Shown here in pieces: positions 8,370-17,486 of a stretch of DNA of 64,000 nucleotides. Below the pieces are notes generated by a model. The model did not search any database. It was not told the origin of the DNA and saw nothing but the letters and a program-made list of their open reading frames with translations. The stretch's first letter is position 1; every line of letters starts with the position of its first letter. This stretch comes from Streptomyces gelaticus (GTDB lineage Bacteria; Actinomycetota; Actinomycetes; Streptomycetales; Streptomycetaceae): assembly GCF_014649535.1 (NCBI RefSeq), contig NZ_BMTF01000025.1, positions 17,702 through 81,701 of the forward strand. The letters run 5' to 3'. Made by a program: the position numbers and the translations under genes.

Positions 8370-8557
8370 GTCCCCCCCAACGACGGGGGCCGGTCGGGGG
8401 AAACGTGAGTGCGGGCGCCGGGGTGGGCAGAAACAGGGTTCACCCGGGCGACGGGACGCTGACCGTGCCGGCCAGGTCGGTGCAGCTGCTGCGCGTCACG
8501 GAATGAGCGGAATGAGCAGGGCGGAGCGGAATGCGCGGAGTGAGCGGGGCGGCCGGG

Positions 8558-9205
8558 TCAGCCGAGGATGCCGCGGTCGTAGCCGATCGCGACGGCGGCG
8601 GCCCGGTCCTTGGCGCCCAGCTTGGCGAAGACATGGGTGAGATGGGTCTTCACCGTGGCCTCGCTGATGAACAGCTCGGCGGCGATCTCCCGGTTCGACG
8701 TGCCCTTCGCGACGAGTTCGAGCACCTCGCGCTCGCGGACCGACAGCGACTCGCTGCCCGTCGCCGGGGTGCGCACCCGCGAGATGAGCCGGGAGGCGAC
8801 GGCGGGCGAGAGCACGGTGCGGCCGTCGGCGGCGGCGCGGACGGCGGTGAACAGCTCGTCGCGGGGCGCGTCCTTGAGCAGATAGCCGGTGGCGCCGGCC
8901 TCGATCGCGGGCAGGGTGTCGGAGTCGGTGTCGTACGTGGTGAGGACCAGCACCTTGGACCGGGCGCCGCGCCGGGCCAGTTCGGCGATGGCGGCGACTC
9001 CGCCGCCGCCCGGCATCCGCAGGTCCATCAGGACGACATCGGGGTCCAGCCGGACCGCCAGCTCGACCCCCTCCACCCCGTTCGACGCCTCCCCGAGGAC
9101 CTCGAAGTCCGGGGCCGAATCGAACATGCCGCGCAGACCGTCCCGTACGACGGGGTGGTCGTCGACGACGACGAGTGTGATGACGCGTGCGGATTCCTGA
9201 GCCAT
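8558..9205 (-). CDS. NarL/LuxR-family response regulator
   Basis: A 215-aa two-component regulator. The receiver domain has acidic pair D15-D16 (VVVDDHP), phosphoacceptor D61 (VVLMDLRMPG), the T in VLTTYD and the Lys in GYLLKDAP. The C-terminal LuxR-type HTH reads LSVREREVLELVAKGTSNRE...ATVKTHLTHVFAKL. It starts 19 bases after the stop of the cognate kinase, as the last gene of an ABC-kinase-regulator unit. Likely activates the ABC transporter genes upstream and its own operon. Confidence 0.93.
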   Translation of the reverse strand: MAQESARVITLVVVDDHPVVRDGLRGMFDSAPDFEVLGEASNGVEGVELAVRLDPDVVLMDLRMPGGGGVAAIAELARRGARSKVLVLTTYDTDSDTLPAIEAGATGYLLKDAPRDELFTAVRAAADGRTVLSPAVASRLISRVRTPATGSESLSVREREVLELVAKGTSNREIAAELFISEATVKTHLTHVFAKLGAKDRAAAVAIGYDRGILG

Positions 9206-9224
9206 GGCAGGCCAACCGTACTGG

Positions 9225-10514
9225 TCATCGGCTGTGCCGGACCAGCGGCACCCGGGCGCTGACCGCCGTGCCCCGGCCCGGCTCCGTCTCCACCTCGACG
9301 GTGCCCGCGATCCGTTCGGCGCGGGCCCGCATGCCACCGAGCCCGAAGCCGCCCGCACCACCGGCCGGCGGCAGGGCGGCCGGGTCGAAGCCACAGCCGT
9401 CGTCCCGTACGTCCAGGGTGAGTTCGTCCCCCATGAACGACAGCGTGACACCGGCCCGGCGGGCCCCGGCGTGACGGCCGACATTGGCGAGGGCCTCCTC
9501 GGCGATCCGCAGGAGGGTGGCGGCTATCTCGTCATGGACCGGCTCGACGGTGCCGGTGACGGTGAAATCGGCCCGGACTCCGTGGCGTTCCGCCCAGTCG
9601 GTGACCGTACGCTTCAGCGCGCCCGGCAGGTCGTCGTGTTCCAGTGCGGCGGGGACCAGGTCATGGACCGAGCGGCGGGCCTCGCCGAGGCTGTGCCGGG
9701 CGAGCGCCGCGGCCCGGTCCAGGTGCACCCGGGCCAGCTCCGGGTCGGTGTCGCCGATCGAGGTCACCACCTGGAGCTGGGCGATGATGCCGGCCAGGCC
9801 CTGGGCCAGGGTGTCGTGGATCTCTGCGGCGAGCCGGCGGCGCTCGTCGGCGACGCCCGCCTCGCGGGCCTGGACCAGGAGCTGGGCGTGCAGCCCGGCG
9901 TTCTCCGCCAGGGCCTGTTCGAGCCGGGCGTTGGCCGACTCCAGTTCGGTGATGGTGTCGACCTGCGTGCGGGCGTGGTCGGCCTCGCGGTCGCCGATCC
10001 TGGCGAAGACCATGGTGAGGGTTCCGTGCAGGCCGAACAGGGCGACGAAGGCGACCCAGTTCATCAGGGAGACCGGCGGCAGACCGCTGCCGCACTGCGC
10101 GCCCGCCATGATGGCGGCGGTGACCAGCAGCGCGGGACGGACGGCCCGGTGCGGGAGCAGCCGGCCGGTGTCGAAGTATCCGAGGATCGCGAACACCGAG
10201 TAGAAGGGGTTGCACCAGGTCAGCGCGAAGGCGAGCACGGTGCGGGCGACGAAGTAGCACTGCGGGGCCCGCGACCTGGGAGGAACGGTCGGCCCGACCC
10301 GCCCCCACCAGAGCTGAAGGACGAAGGCCACCGGCACCAGCACCACGACGGTGTACACGTCCGCGCGGTCCATGATGAGCGGGGAGGTCACGGCCGCGAC
10401 GACGGTGCTCAGACCGAGAAAGCCGTAGGGCCCGTACCTGAAGAACCGTTCCCACCCCAGCTCGGCGCTCGTCGTGCCGTTCCGGTACGCCGTCGCCGTG
10501 TCCCACGCCTTCAT
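9225..10514 (-). CDS. Membrane sensor histidine kinase (HisKA_3 type)
   Basis: A 429-aa kinase with 5-6 predicted membrane helices in the first ~190 residues, a coiled linker (TITELESANARLEQALAENAGLHAQ), the HisKA_3 dimerisation helix with ERRRLAAEIHDTLAQGLAG (phospho-His in EIHD), and an HATPase_c domain (EALANVGRHAGA, VRDDGCGFDP, GGFGLGGMRARAE). There is no large extracellular loop, so the signal is probably sensed in the membrane. It lies 31 bases after the permease gene and directly before its regulator. The set-up resembles kinases that sense membrane-active antibiotics and induce the neighbouring ABC-2 exporter. Confidence 0.93.
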   Translation of the reverse strand: MKAWDTATAYRNGTTSAELGWERFFRYGPYGFLGLSTVVAAVTSPLIMDRADVYTVVVLVPVAFVLQLWWGRVGPTVPPRSRAPQCYFVARTVLAFALTWCNPFYSVFAILGYFDTGRLLPHRAVRPALLVTAAIMAGAQCGSGLPPVSLMNWVAFVALFGLHGTLTMVFARIGDREADHARTQVDTITELESANARLEQALAENAGLHAQLLVQAREAGVADERRRLAAEIHDTLAQGLAGIIAQLQVVTSIGDTDPELARVHLDRAAALARHSLGEARRSVHDLVPAALEHDDLPGALKRTVTDWAERHGVRADFTVTGTVEPVHDEIAATLLRIAEEALANVGRHAGARRAGVTLSFMGDELTLDVRDDGCGFDPAALPPAGGAGGFGLGGMRARAERIAGTVEVETEPGRGTAVSARVPLVRHSR

Positions 10515-10545
10515 GCGAGCAGTCTCCCCGTCCCCGGCGCGGCGG

Positions 10546-11337
10546 TCACTCCCACCGGAACAGACGGGCCGCGAGGAAGGTCACCAGCGCCGTCCACAGC
10601 ACCATCACACCGAGCTGGGCCAGGCCGGGCCAGCTGCCGGACGCCGCCCGGTCCAGCGCCTCGGAGGCCGCGCCGAACGGGGTGAACCGGACGATGTTCC
10701 GCAGGGTGTCGGGCATGCTCTGCACCGGGATCCAGACACCGGCGGTGAACATCATCACGAGATTCACGACCGAACTGATGGCGGCGGACGCCTTGGTCGT
10801 ACGGGTCAGGGCGCAGAGCAGTGCGCCGAGGGTCAGCACGCTCGCCGTCGACAGGAGCAGCGCGAGGGCGTAGCCGACGGGCTGTCCGGGCAGCTCGACG
10901 CCGAAGGCGACCCGGCCGACGGTCATCGCCAGTGCGGCGGAGCCGAGGGCGGCGGCGCCGTGCAGGGCGATCTGCGCGGTGAGCAGTGCGGAGGGGCGCA
11001 CCGGGGTGGTGGACATCCGGCGCAGGATGCCGCGTTCGCGGTAGCCGGTGAGGATGGGCGGCATGGCCTGCAGCCCGGACATGATCATGGCGAGCAGGAC
11101 CGCCACCGGTACGTACAGATCGATGACGCGCCGGCCGCCGAGTGCGTCGTCGGGGTCCCGGAAGGAGGGGATCAGGCCGAGGATCGTCATGAGCGCGGTC
11201 GGGAAGACCACGATCCAGAACAGGCCGGCGGGTTCGCGGAGGAAGAGCCGGGTCTCGGACCTGAGCACCGCCCTGCGCGCGGATGCCGGTGCGGGGGTCT
11301 TGACGGCCGTCGCCGTGGCCGGGTTCGCCGTGGTCAT
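10546..11337 (-). CDS. ABC-2 type transporter permease
   Basis: A 263-aa membrane protein with about six hydrophobic segments in the ABC2_membrane arrangement. The stretch MPPILTGYRERGILRRMSTTPVR is the conserved coupling region of DrrB/NodJ-type permeases. It starts one base after the ATPase stop (TGA-G-ATG), so the two subunits are co-translated. Likely exports a lipophilic compound or antibiotic; the substrate cannot be read from the sequence. Confidence 0.92.
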   Translation of the reverse strand: MTTANPATATAVKTPAPASARRAVLRSETRLFLREPAGLFWIVVFPTALMTILGLIPSFRDPDDALGGRRVIDLYVPVAVLLAMIMSGLQAMPPILTGYRERGILRRMSTTPVRPSALLTAQIALHGAAALGSAALAMTVGRVAFGVELPGQPVGYALALLLSTASVLTLGALLCALTRTTKASAAISSVVNLVMMFTAGVWIPVQSMPDTLRNIVRFTPFGAASEALDRAASGSWPGLAQLGVMVLWTALVTFLAARLFRWE

Positions 11338-11338
11338 C

Positions 11339-12241
11339 TCAGGCCGCCTGTTCTGTGAGGTCGAGGTAGGCGTCGTCGAGTGTCGCCTCCGAGACGCGGA
11401 GCCGGTGTGCGGTGATGCTGTGCCGGGCCAGCAGGGAGATCACGGCGTTGACGGTCTCGTCGGTGCCGCTGATGACGATCCGGTCGTCCTTGCGCTCCAC
11501 GGAGGCCGCGCCGGGCAGCTGCTCCAGCTCGCTGTCGGCGAGCGGCCGCGAGGGGGTGAAGGAGATGACCGTGGAGTTGTCCGCCCTGCCGATCAGGCCG
11601 GAGGGGGTGTCGAGGGCGACGACCTTCCCCTTGTCGATGACGGCGATCCGGTCGCAGAGCTGTCTGGCCTCCTCCATGAAGTGGGTGACCAGCAGGACGG
11701 TGACGCCGCTGTCGCGTACGTCCTCGATGAGCTTCCAGGTGTCCCGGCGGGCCCGTGGGTCCAGGCCGGTGGTCAGCTCGTCGAGCACCACCACCCGCGG
11801 GTTGCCGACCAGGGCGAGCGCGATGGACAGCCGCTGCTTCTGGCCGCCGGACAGCTTGGCGAAGCGGGTGCCGTACGCGGTGTGCAGGCCCAGCCGTTCG
11901 GCGAGCTCCCGCCAGTCGGCGGGGTCCGGGTAGAAGGCGCTGTACAGCTCCAGCGCCTCGGCCACGGTGAGTTTGGGCTGGAGCTCGCTCTCCTGGAGCT
12001 GGGCGCCGAGCAGCCGGGTGACCCGGTCGTGGTCGGCGACGGGGTCGAGTCCGGCGACGCGGACCGTGCCGGCGTCGGGGACCCGCAGCCCCCCGACGCA
12101 CTCGACGGTGGTGGTCTTGCCCGCGCCGTTGGGGCCGAGGATTCCGAAGATCTCCCCCTCGTCGACGGCGAAGCTCACCCCGTCGACCACGGTGCGCCCG
12201 GCGTACGCCTTGTGCACCCCGTTCACTTCGATGATTGCCAT
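11339..12241 (-). CDS. ABC transporter ATP-binding protein (DrrA-like)
   Basis: A 300-aa ATPase. Walker A is GPNGAGKTTT, the Q-loop is LLGAQLQ, the signature is LSGGQKQRL, Walker B is VVVLDELTTGLD and the H-loop is LLVTHFMEE. A C-terminal extension (~80 aa after the H-loop) is typical of drug-exporter ATPases of the DrrA type. First gene of the ABC-permease-kinase-regulator unit. I chose ATG 12241 (MAIIEVNGVHKAY); a start at 12253 adds four residues, and neither has a clear ribosome-binding site. Diverges from the exporter genes at 12411. Confidence 0.93.
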   Translation of the reverse strand: MAIIEVNGVHKAYAGRTVVDGVSFAVDEGEIFGILGPNGAGKTTTVECVGGLRVPDAGTVRVAGLDPVADHDRVTRLLGAQLQESELQPKLTVAEALELYSAFYPDPADWRELAERLGLHTAYGTRFAKLSGGQKQRLSIALALVGNPRVVVLDELTTGLDPRARRDTWKLIEDVRDSGVTVLLVTHFMEEARQLCDRIAVIDKGKVVALDTPSGLIGRADNSTVISFTPSRPLADSELEQLPGAASVERKDDRIVISGTDETVNAVISLLARHSITAHRLRVSEATLDDAYLDLTEQAA

Positions 12242-12410
12242 GCCCACGAGCATCGTGTCGCGAGGGCCGGCGCACCATCGTCCATCGCGCTCGAAGGGGC
12301 ATCAGCCGATCGGTTGATACGGGCTACGACCTGCGCTTCCCGGCCCGGCCGCCGCCCGTCGTCCCGGAAAACCACATGAGTGATGTCAGGGGTGAACCGT
12401 AGTCTCGACT

Positions 12411-14273
12411 GTGATGCCCGGAGAACATGTAGAGCCCAAGGACCGGTCCACCGTTCAGACCCTGTTGCGGTTGTGGCCTTATGTGAAGCCGGTACGCAAG
12501 CGGCTGTTCGGCGCCGCTCTGGTCGCGATCGTCGCGTCCAGTGTCGGCCTGGTGATCCCGCTCGTCCTGAAGTGGATCGTCGACGGCCCGGTGGCGGACC
12601 GCGACCCCGGCGGGGTCTGGCTCGGCGCGCTGTATCTGCTGCTGCTGGGCATTGGCGAGGCCGGACTGTTCGGGGTGCGGCGTTGGTTGGTGGCCCGCCC
12701 GCTGGCCGGGGTCGAGGCGGCGATGCGGGCCGACCTGTACCGGCATCTGCAACGGCTGCCGGTGGCCTTCCACGACCGCTGGGCATCGGGGCAGTTGCTC
12801 TCGCGCGCGACCACGGACCTGATGCTGCTGCGTCAGTTCCTCGCCTTTCCACTGACGTTCCTGCTGGTCAACGGGGCGACGATCCTGATCGGCTTCGTCA
12901 TTTTGCTGATGCAGCAGTGGACGCTGGGGCTGGTGCTGCTCGCTCCGGCGGTACCCATGATGATCATCTGCTGGGTCTTCGAGACGAAGTTCTCGACGGT
13001 GGCACGCCGGGCCCAGGACCAGGTCGGCGATCTGACGACGGTCGTCGAGGAGAGCGTGCTCGGCATCCGCATCATCAAGGGCTTCGGCCGGCACCGCAGC
13101 CAGGCACTGGCCTTCCGTTCCCTCTCGGAGCGGCTGCGCACCACGGAGCTGGCCAAGGCACGCCTCCTGGCGGGCATCTGGTCCGCCATCACCCTCCTTC
13201 CGGAGCTGGCCATCGGTGCGGCGCTGGTACTCGGAACGGTCCAGGTCGCGAACGGCGATCTCTCCGCGGGCACCCTGGTCGCCTTTCTCTCCACCGCGCT
13301 CGCGCTGCGCTGGCCGGTGGAGTCGATCGGCTTCCTGCTGGCGATGAGCCAGGAGTCGGCGACGGCGACCGAACGGTTCTTCGAGGTGATGGACGTGGCC
13401 GAGGAGGTGGACGCGCCCACCGCCGACGGCCTGGCCCGGGAAGGCGGGTCGGCCCGCGGTGAAATGGTCTTCGAGGGCGTGGAGTTCCGCTACCCCGACG
13501 CGGATCCCGGCTCCGTGCCCGTGCTGTCCCGGATCGATCTGCGGATCCGGCCCGGCGAGACGATGGCCCTGGTCGGCGCCACGGGCTCCGGCAAGACGAC
13601 GCTCACCGCTCTCGTGCCCCGGTTGCACGAGGCCACCGCGGGGCGGATCACACTGGACGGCACGGACATCACCACAATGTCCCGGGAGCGGCTGCGCGAG
13701 CTGGTGTCGGTGGCGTTCGAGGAGCCGACGCTCTTCTCGGCGAGCGTCGGGGAGAACGTACTGATGGGCGCCGAGGGCGCCGGGGACGACCAGTTGCACA
13801 GGGCGCTGGACATCGCCCAGGCCGACTTCGCGCACGATCTGCCCGAGGGCGTCGACACCCAGGTCGGCGAGCAGGGGCTCAGTCTCTCCGGCGGTCAGCG
13901 CCAACGGCTCGCGCTGGCCCGCGCCGTGGTCGGCCAACCGCGCTTCCTGGTCCTGGACGATCCGCTCTCCGCCCTGGACGTGCACACGGAGGCGCTGGTG
14001 GAGGCCGCGCTGCGGCAGGTCCTGGCTCGGACCACGGCGATCGTGGTCGCGCACCGGCCGTCCACGGTGATGCTCGCGGACCGGGTGGCGCTGCTCTCGG
14101 AGGGCCGGATCGCCGCCGTCGGCACCCATCAGGAACTGCTGCGCACCAGCGCCGAGTACGCCTGGCTGATGTCGGGCGCCGAGGGCGCGCCGGACGCACC
14201 TGCACAGGACACCGACGGCGCCTTCCCCGGCCGGTCCGCCGATGACCTCCTCGCCGAGAAGGGCACCCGATGA
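12411..14273 (+). CDS. Heterodimeric ABC exporter subunit A (degenerate catalytic site)
   Basis: A 620-aa half-transporter: six membrane helices (about residues 20-310) followed by a nucleotide-binding domain with Walker A GATGSGKTT and signature LSGGQRQRL. Walker B ends LDDPLSALD, with Asp where the catalytic Glu should be. That is the hallmark of the non-hydrolysing site in asymmetric exporters such as BmrCD and TM287/288. The start GTG 12411 is followed directly by ATG 12414, so either may be used. The stop overlaps the next gene (ATGA), which encodes the partner subunit. Likely drug or lipid export. Confidence 0.92.
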   Translation: MMPGEHVEPKDRSTVQTLLRLWPYVKPVRKRLFGAALVAIVASSVGLVIPLVLKWIVDGPVADRDPGGVWLGALYLLLLGIGEAGLFGVRRWLVARPLAGVEAAMRADLYRHLQRLPVAFHDRWASGQLLSRATTDLMLLRQFLAFPLTFLLVNGATILIGFVILLMQQWTLGLVLLAPAVPMMIICWVFETKFSTVARRAQDQVGDLTTVVEESVLGIRIIKGFGRHRSQALAFRSLSERLRTTELAKARLLAGIWSAITLLPELAIGAALVLGTVQVANGDLSAGTLVAFLSTALALRWPVESIGFLLAMSQESATATERFFEVMDVAEEVDAPTADGLAREGGSARGEMVFEGVEFRYPDADPGSVPVLSRIDLRIRPGETMALVGATGSGKTTLTALVPRLHEATAGRITLDGTDITTMSRERLRELVSVAFEEPTLFSASVGENVLMGAEGAGDDQLHRALDIAQADFAHDLPEGVDTQVGEQGLSLSGGQRQRLALARAVVGQPRFLVLDDPLSALDVHTEALVEAALRQVLARTTAIVVAHRPSTVMLADRVALLSEGRIAAVGTHQELLRTSAEYAWLMSGAEGAPDAPAQDTDGAFPGRSADDLLAEKGTR

Positions 14274-16129
14274 CCAGTACGACGACGGACACCGCCTCCG
14301 CCGGGGACGCGCCGGACGCCCCGGGCTCCGAGGCCACCGCGGACCGCTTCGACCGGGACGACCTGCCCATCCCGCCCGGCGCGACCCGGGCGCTGCTGCG
14401 GTCGCTGCTGCGGCCGATGAAGGCCCGGGTGGCACTGATCGCGCTGCTGCTGGTGGTCCAGCAGGCCGCGCTCCAGGCCGGTCCGCTGCTCGTCGCCTAC
14501 GCCATCGACAGCGCGGTGCCCGCGTTCCGGGACGCGGACTACGGGCCGCTGATCGCGGTGGCCGTCGGGTACGCGTTGTGCTCGGCCGCGGCCGGGGGCA
14601 TGCAGTACGCGTTCGTACGGGTCTCCTCCCTGGTCAACCAGGGCGCTCTGCTCGATCTGCGCGGGCGGATCTTCCGTCATGCGCAGGCGCTGAGCGTGGA
14701 CTTCCACGAGCGCTACACCTCGGGCCGGCTGATCTCCCGTTCCACCACGGACGTGGAGTCGCTGCGGGAGCTGCTCAGCGAGGGGCTCCAGGAGCTGATC
14801 GGCGTCGCGCTGTCCTTCGTCTCCATCTCGCTGATGCTGCTCTGGCTGGACTTCGGCCTGGGCTCGCTGGCCGTGCTCTCCTTCGTCCCGCTGTATCTGC
14901 TGGTGCGGCGCTTCCAGCGGCGGGCCGGGCTGCTGTACGCCGAGCGGTCCTCGGCGATCGCCGCGGTCATCGTGAAGTTCGCGGAGACGATGAACGGCAT
15001 CCGCCCGGTCCAGGCCTTCCGCCGCGAGCCCGTCAACGACGCGCACTTCGAGGACCTCAACAACGCGCACCGGTGGACCAACGGCAGCGCGATGCTGGAG
15101 ATGGCCCGCTATGTCGTCGGCTCCCGGCTGGTCGCCAACACGGCGGTCGCCGGAATCGTGCTGTGGGGTGCGTACCGGGTGGCCTCGGGAACCCTGGCGC
15201 TCGGGGTGCTGGCCGCTGCCGTGCTCTATCTGCGCCGGCTGTACGACCCGATCGACCGGCTCGGCATGTTCCTCAACTCCTACCAGTCGGCCGCGGCCTC
15301 GCTGGAGAAGATCGCGGGCCTGCTGGCCCGGACCCCGTCCGTCCCCGAGCCGTCGGACCCGCGGGAGCTGCCGGCCCGCACGGGCGAGCACCCGGGCCGC
15401 GAGGCCGTCTTCGACCAGGTGCGCTTCGCGTACCGCACGGGCGGCGAGGTGCTGCCCCGTTTCGATCTGACGATCCCGGCCGGGCAGACCGTCGCCGTGG
15501 TCGGGTCGACGGGCGCGGGCAAGTCGACGCTGGCCAAGCTGCTGGCCCGGTTCTACGACCCGACGGACGGCCGGGTGCTGCTCGACGGTACGGATCTGCG
15601 CGACCTGGCCGTGCCGGAGCTGCGGCGCGGTGTGGTGATGGTGACGCAGGAGGCGTTCCTGTTCTCCGGGACGGTCGCCGAGAACATCGCGATCGGCCGC
15701 CCGGACGCGACCCGCGCGGAGATCGAGCAGGCCGCCAAGGCGATCGGCGCGCACGATTTCATCAGCCAACTGCCCGACGGCTACGACACGGACGTACGCA
15801 AACGGGGCGGCCGGATCTCGGCCGGTCAGCGCCAGCTGGTCGGCTTCGCCCGCGCCCTGCTCGCCGACCCGGCGGTACTGATCCTCGACGAGGCGACCAG
15901 CTCGCTGGACATCCCCGGCGAACGGGCGGTGCAACGGGCCATGGACACGGTGCTGCACGGACGCACCGCGGTGGTGATCGCCCACCGCCTCTCCACGGTG
16001 GAGATCGCGGACCGGGTCCTGGTGATGGAGCACGGCCGCATCGTGGAGGACGGCACCCCGTCCGAACTCATCGCCGGCACCGGCCGCTTCGCGGGGCTGC
16101 ACCGAGCGTGGCGGGAGAGCCTGACGTGA
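14270..16129 (+). CDS. Heterodimeric ABC exporter subunit B (canonical Walker B)
   Basis: A 619-aa half-transporter translationally coupled to subunit A through a 4-base overlap. After a charged N-terminal tail come six helices and a nucleotide-binding domain with Walker A GSTGAGKST, Walker B LILDEATSSLD (canonical Glu) and H-loop VVIAHRLST. The signature is ISAGQRQLV rather than LSGGQ. In the dimer this altered signature faces the Asp-containing site of subunit A, giving one degenerate and one competent ATP site. Exporter of unknown substrate. Confidence 0.92.
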   Translation: MTSTTTDTASAGDAPDAPGSEATADRFDRDDLPIPPGATRALLRSLLRPMKARVALIALLLVVQQAALQAGPLLVAYAIDSAVPAFRDADYGPLIAVAVGYALCSAAAGGMQYAFVRVSSLVNQGALLDLRGRIFRHAQALSVDFHERYTSGRLISRSTTDVESLRELLSEGLQELIGVALSFVSISLMLLWLDFGLGSLAVLSFVPLYLLVRRFQRRAGLLYAERSSAIAAVIVKFAETMNGIRPVQAFRREPVNDAHFEDLNNAHRWTNGSAMLEMARYVVGSRLVANTAVAGIVLWGAYRVASGTLALGVLAAAVLYLRRLYDPIDRLGMFLNSYQSAAASLEKIAGLLARTPSVPEPSDPRELPARTGEHPGREAVFDQVRFAYRTGGEVLPRFDLTIPAGQTVAVVGSTGAGKSTLAKLLARFYDPTDGRVLLDGTDLRDLAVPELRRGVVMVTQEAFLFSGTVAENIAIGRPDATRAEIEQAAKAIGAHDFISQLPDGYDTDVRKRGGRISAGQRQLVGFARALLADPAVLILDEATSSLDIPGERAVQRAMDTVLHGRTAVVIAHRLSTVEIADRVLVMEHGRIVEDGTPSELIAGTGRFAGLHRAWRESLT

Positions 16130-16274
16130 GTCCGGCCCGAACGGACCCCCACCGTGGCGTGCGCTCCTGGCCAAGTAGATTGCTCAGCAGGGCCATTCAG
16201 AATGCTCACCGAGCCCGTCGAAGAGCCCCTGGCAGGGTCCGCGAAGAGCATCCGCAACACGATGGAGATGTTTC

Positions 16275-17057
16275 ATGAGGCTGCTCCCGCTGTTTCTCCG
16301 ACGGCCGATCGAGGCCGTGTACGAGCGTCGGCTGGCCGCCACCCTGGCGGGGCTGCCACGCCCGCAGCACGTCGGAATCATGCTCGACGGCAATCGGCGC
16401 TGGGCCCGGCAGGCGGGTCACGCCGACGTCCGGGAGGGGTACCGGGCGGGCGGCGCCAAGACGATCGAGTTCCTGGACTGGTGCACTGCCGACGGGATCG
16501 AGCACGTGACCCTCTTCATGCTCTCCGACGACAACCTCGGGCGCCCCGCCGAGCAGCTCGGCCCGCTGATCGAGATCATCGAAGAGACGGTCCGGGGCAT
16601 CGCGGCCGCGGGCCGTCCCTGGGAGGTCCAGGTGATCGGCTCGCTCGACATGCTGCCCGGCACCAGTGCCCAAGTACTCAAGGAGGCCGCCGCCGCGACC
16701 ACGGGGCGCGGCGGGCTGAAGGTGGACGTCGCAGTCGGCTACGGCGGCCGACGGGAGATCGTCGATGCGGTGAAGAGCGCCTTCGAGGAACACATCGCTG
16801 CCGGTGGCGACCCCGCGGAACTGGTCGAACGGTTCGACATCGAGGACATCTCCCGGCATCTGTACTCGCCGACGGCCGACCACACCGACTTCATCATCCG
16901 AACCTCCGGAGAACAGCGGCTGTCCGGCTTCCTCCTCTGGCAGTCCGCGTACGCCGAGATGCACTGGGTGGACTGCTACTGGCCGGCGTTCCGTCACGTG
17001 GACTTCCTGCGCGCACTTCGCTCGTACGCGAGCCGTGAACGGCGATTCGGCAAATGA
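16275..17057 (+). CDS. uppS: Isoprenyl (cis-prenyl) transferase, UppS family
   Basis: A 260-aa cis-prenyltransferase. GIMLDGNRRWARQAG holds the catalytic Asp (D38) and P-loop-like Arg/Asn. EHVTLFMLSDDNLGR and RTSGEQRLSGFLLWQSAYAE are the conserved isoprenyl-diphosphate-binding blocks. These enzymes add isopentenyl units to make polyprenyl carriers such as undecaprenyl-PP. Streptomyces usually has more than one, so this may be a secondary or medium-chain enzyme rather than the essential one. GGAG lies 7 bases before ATG 16275. Nearest upstream genes are the exporter pair, 145 bases away; no operon is obvious. Confidence 0.88.
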   Translation: MRLLPLFLRRPIEAVYERRLAATLAGLPRPQHVGIMLDGNRRWARQAGHADVREGYRAGGAKTIEFLDWCTADGIEHVTLFMLSDDNLGRPAEQLGPLIEIIEETVRGIAAAGRPWEVQVIGSLDMLPGTSAQVLKEAAAATTGRGGLKVDVAVGYGGRREIVDAVKSAFEEHIAAGGDPAELVERFDIEDISRHLYSPTADHTDFIIRTSGEQRLSGFLLWQSAYAEMHWVDCYWPAFRHVDFLRALRSYASRERRFGK

Positions 17058-17107
17058 CCCGTCTCCAGCGCCGGGGATCCGGGTCCAGTACGCGCGAAAC
17101 CGTGCGG

Positions 17108-17317
17108 TCAGACGGTGCCGAACTCTCCGGTCTTCACGCCCGCCACGAACGAGGCGAACGAGGCGGCGGAGGTGTTCAGCACCGGACCGCTGGGGTTCTT
17201 GGAGTCGCGGACGGGCACCACGCCGAGCGAACCGACAAGGTTGGCGGCGACCTCGATGCACTGGCCGCCGTTGCTGCTGTAGGAGGACTTGAACCAACGG
17301 GGGAACTCGGTCGTCAC
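17108..17317 (-). CDS. DUF397 protein (second in the WhiJ-like locus)
   Basis: A 69-aa protein starting at GTG 17317 behind GAAAGGG. It has the DUF397 core W-F-K-S-S-Y-S-S-N-G-G-Q-C-I-E-V-A followed by V-P-V-R-D-S-K-N-P-S-G-P. DUF397 genes accompany XRE/DUF5753 regulators throughout Streptomyces, where the small protein is thought to modulate the DNA-binding partner. Its 3' 94 bases are almost identical to the neighbouring DUF397 gene (four differences), while the 5' part differs more. Confidence 0.88.
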   Translation of the reverse strand: MTTEFPRWFKSSYSSNGGQCIEVAANLVGSLGVVPVRDSKNPSGPVLNTSAASFASFVAGVKTGEFGTV

Positions 17318-17424
17318 GGGGTGCCCTTTCGTTGCCGCCAGAAGAGGGGAGCACGGAGGTCGCATCGCGTCCCAGATGCCCCCGAACCACCGCGGCAAGC
17401 CGGCAGCAGCCTGCACCATGACCA

Positions 17425-17471
17425 AAGCCCCGCCACGTTCCCCGGCGGTTTCCGTGGACGTGGCGGGGCTT
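17425..17471 (-). terminator. Hairpin between the two DUF397 genes
   Basis: Perfect 13-base arms (AAGCCCCGCCACG at 17425-17437, complement at 17459-17471) with a 21-base loop, 16 bases beyond the stop of the upstream minus-strand DUF397 gene. On the minus strand it ends in CTTTGGT, a weak U-tract. It would separate the distal DUF397 copy from the regulator's transcript. Confidence 0.7.
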
Positions 17472-17486
17472 GGGTCGCGTTCGGGA

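Noticed and set aside
8500..8552. GGAATG/GCGGAG repetitive tract as a regulatory repeat
   Set aside because: The units vary in length and sequence and end in the regulator's 3' end; it looks like simple low-complexity sequence.
14129..16174. Minus-strand frame opposite the second ABC exporter gene
   Set aside because: Shadow frame; composition Gly/Arg/Gln/Val-rich without recognisable domain.
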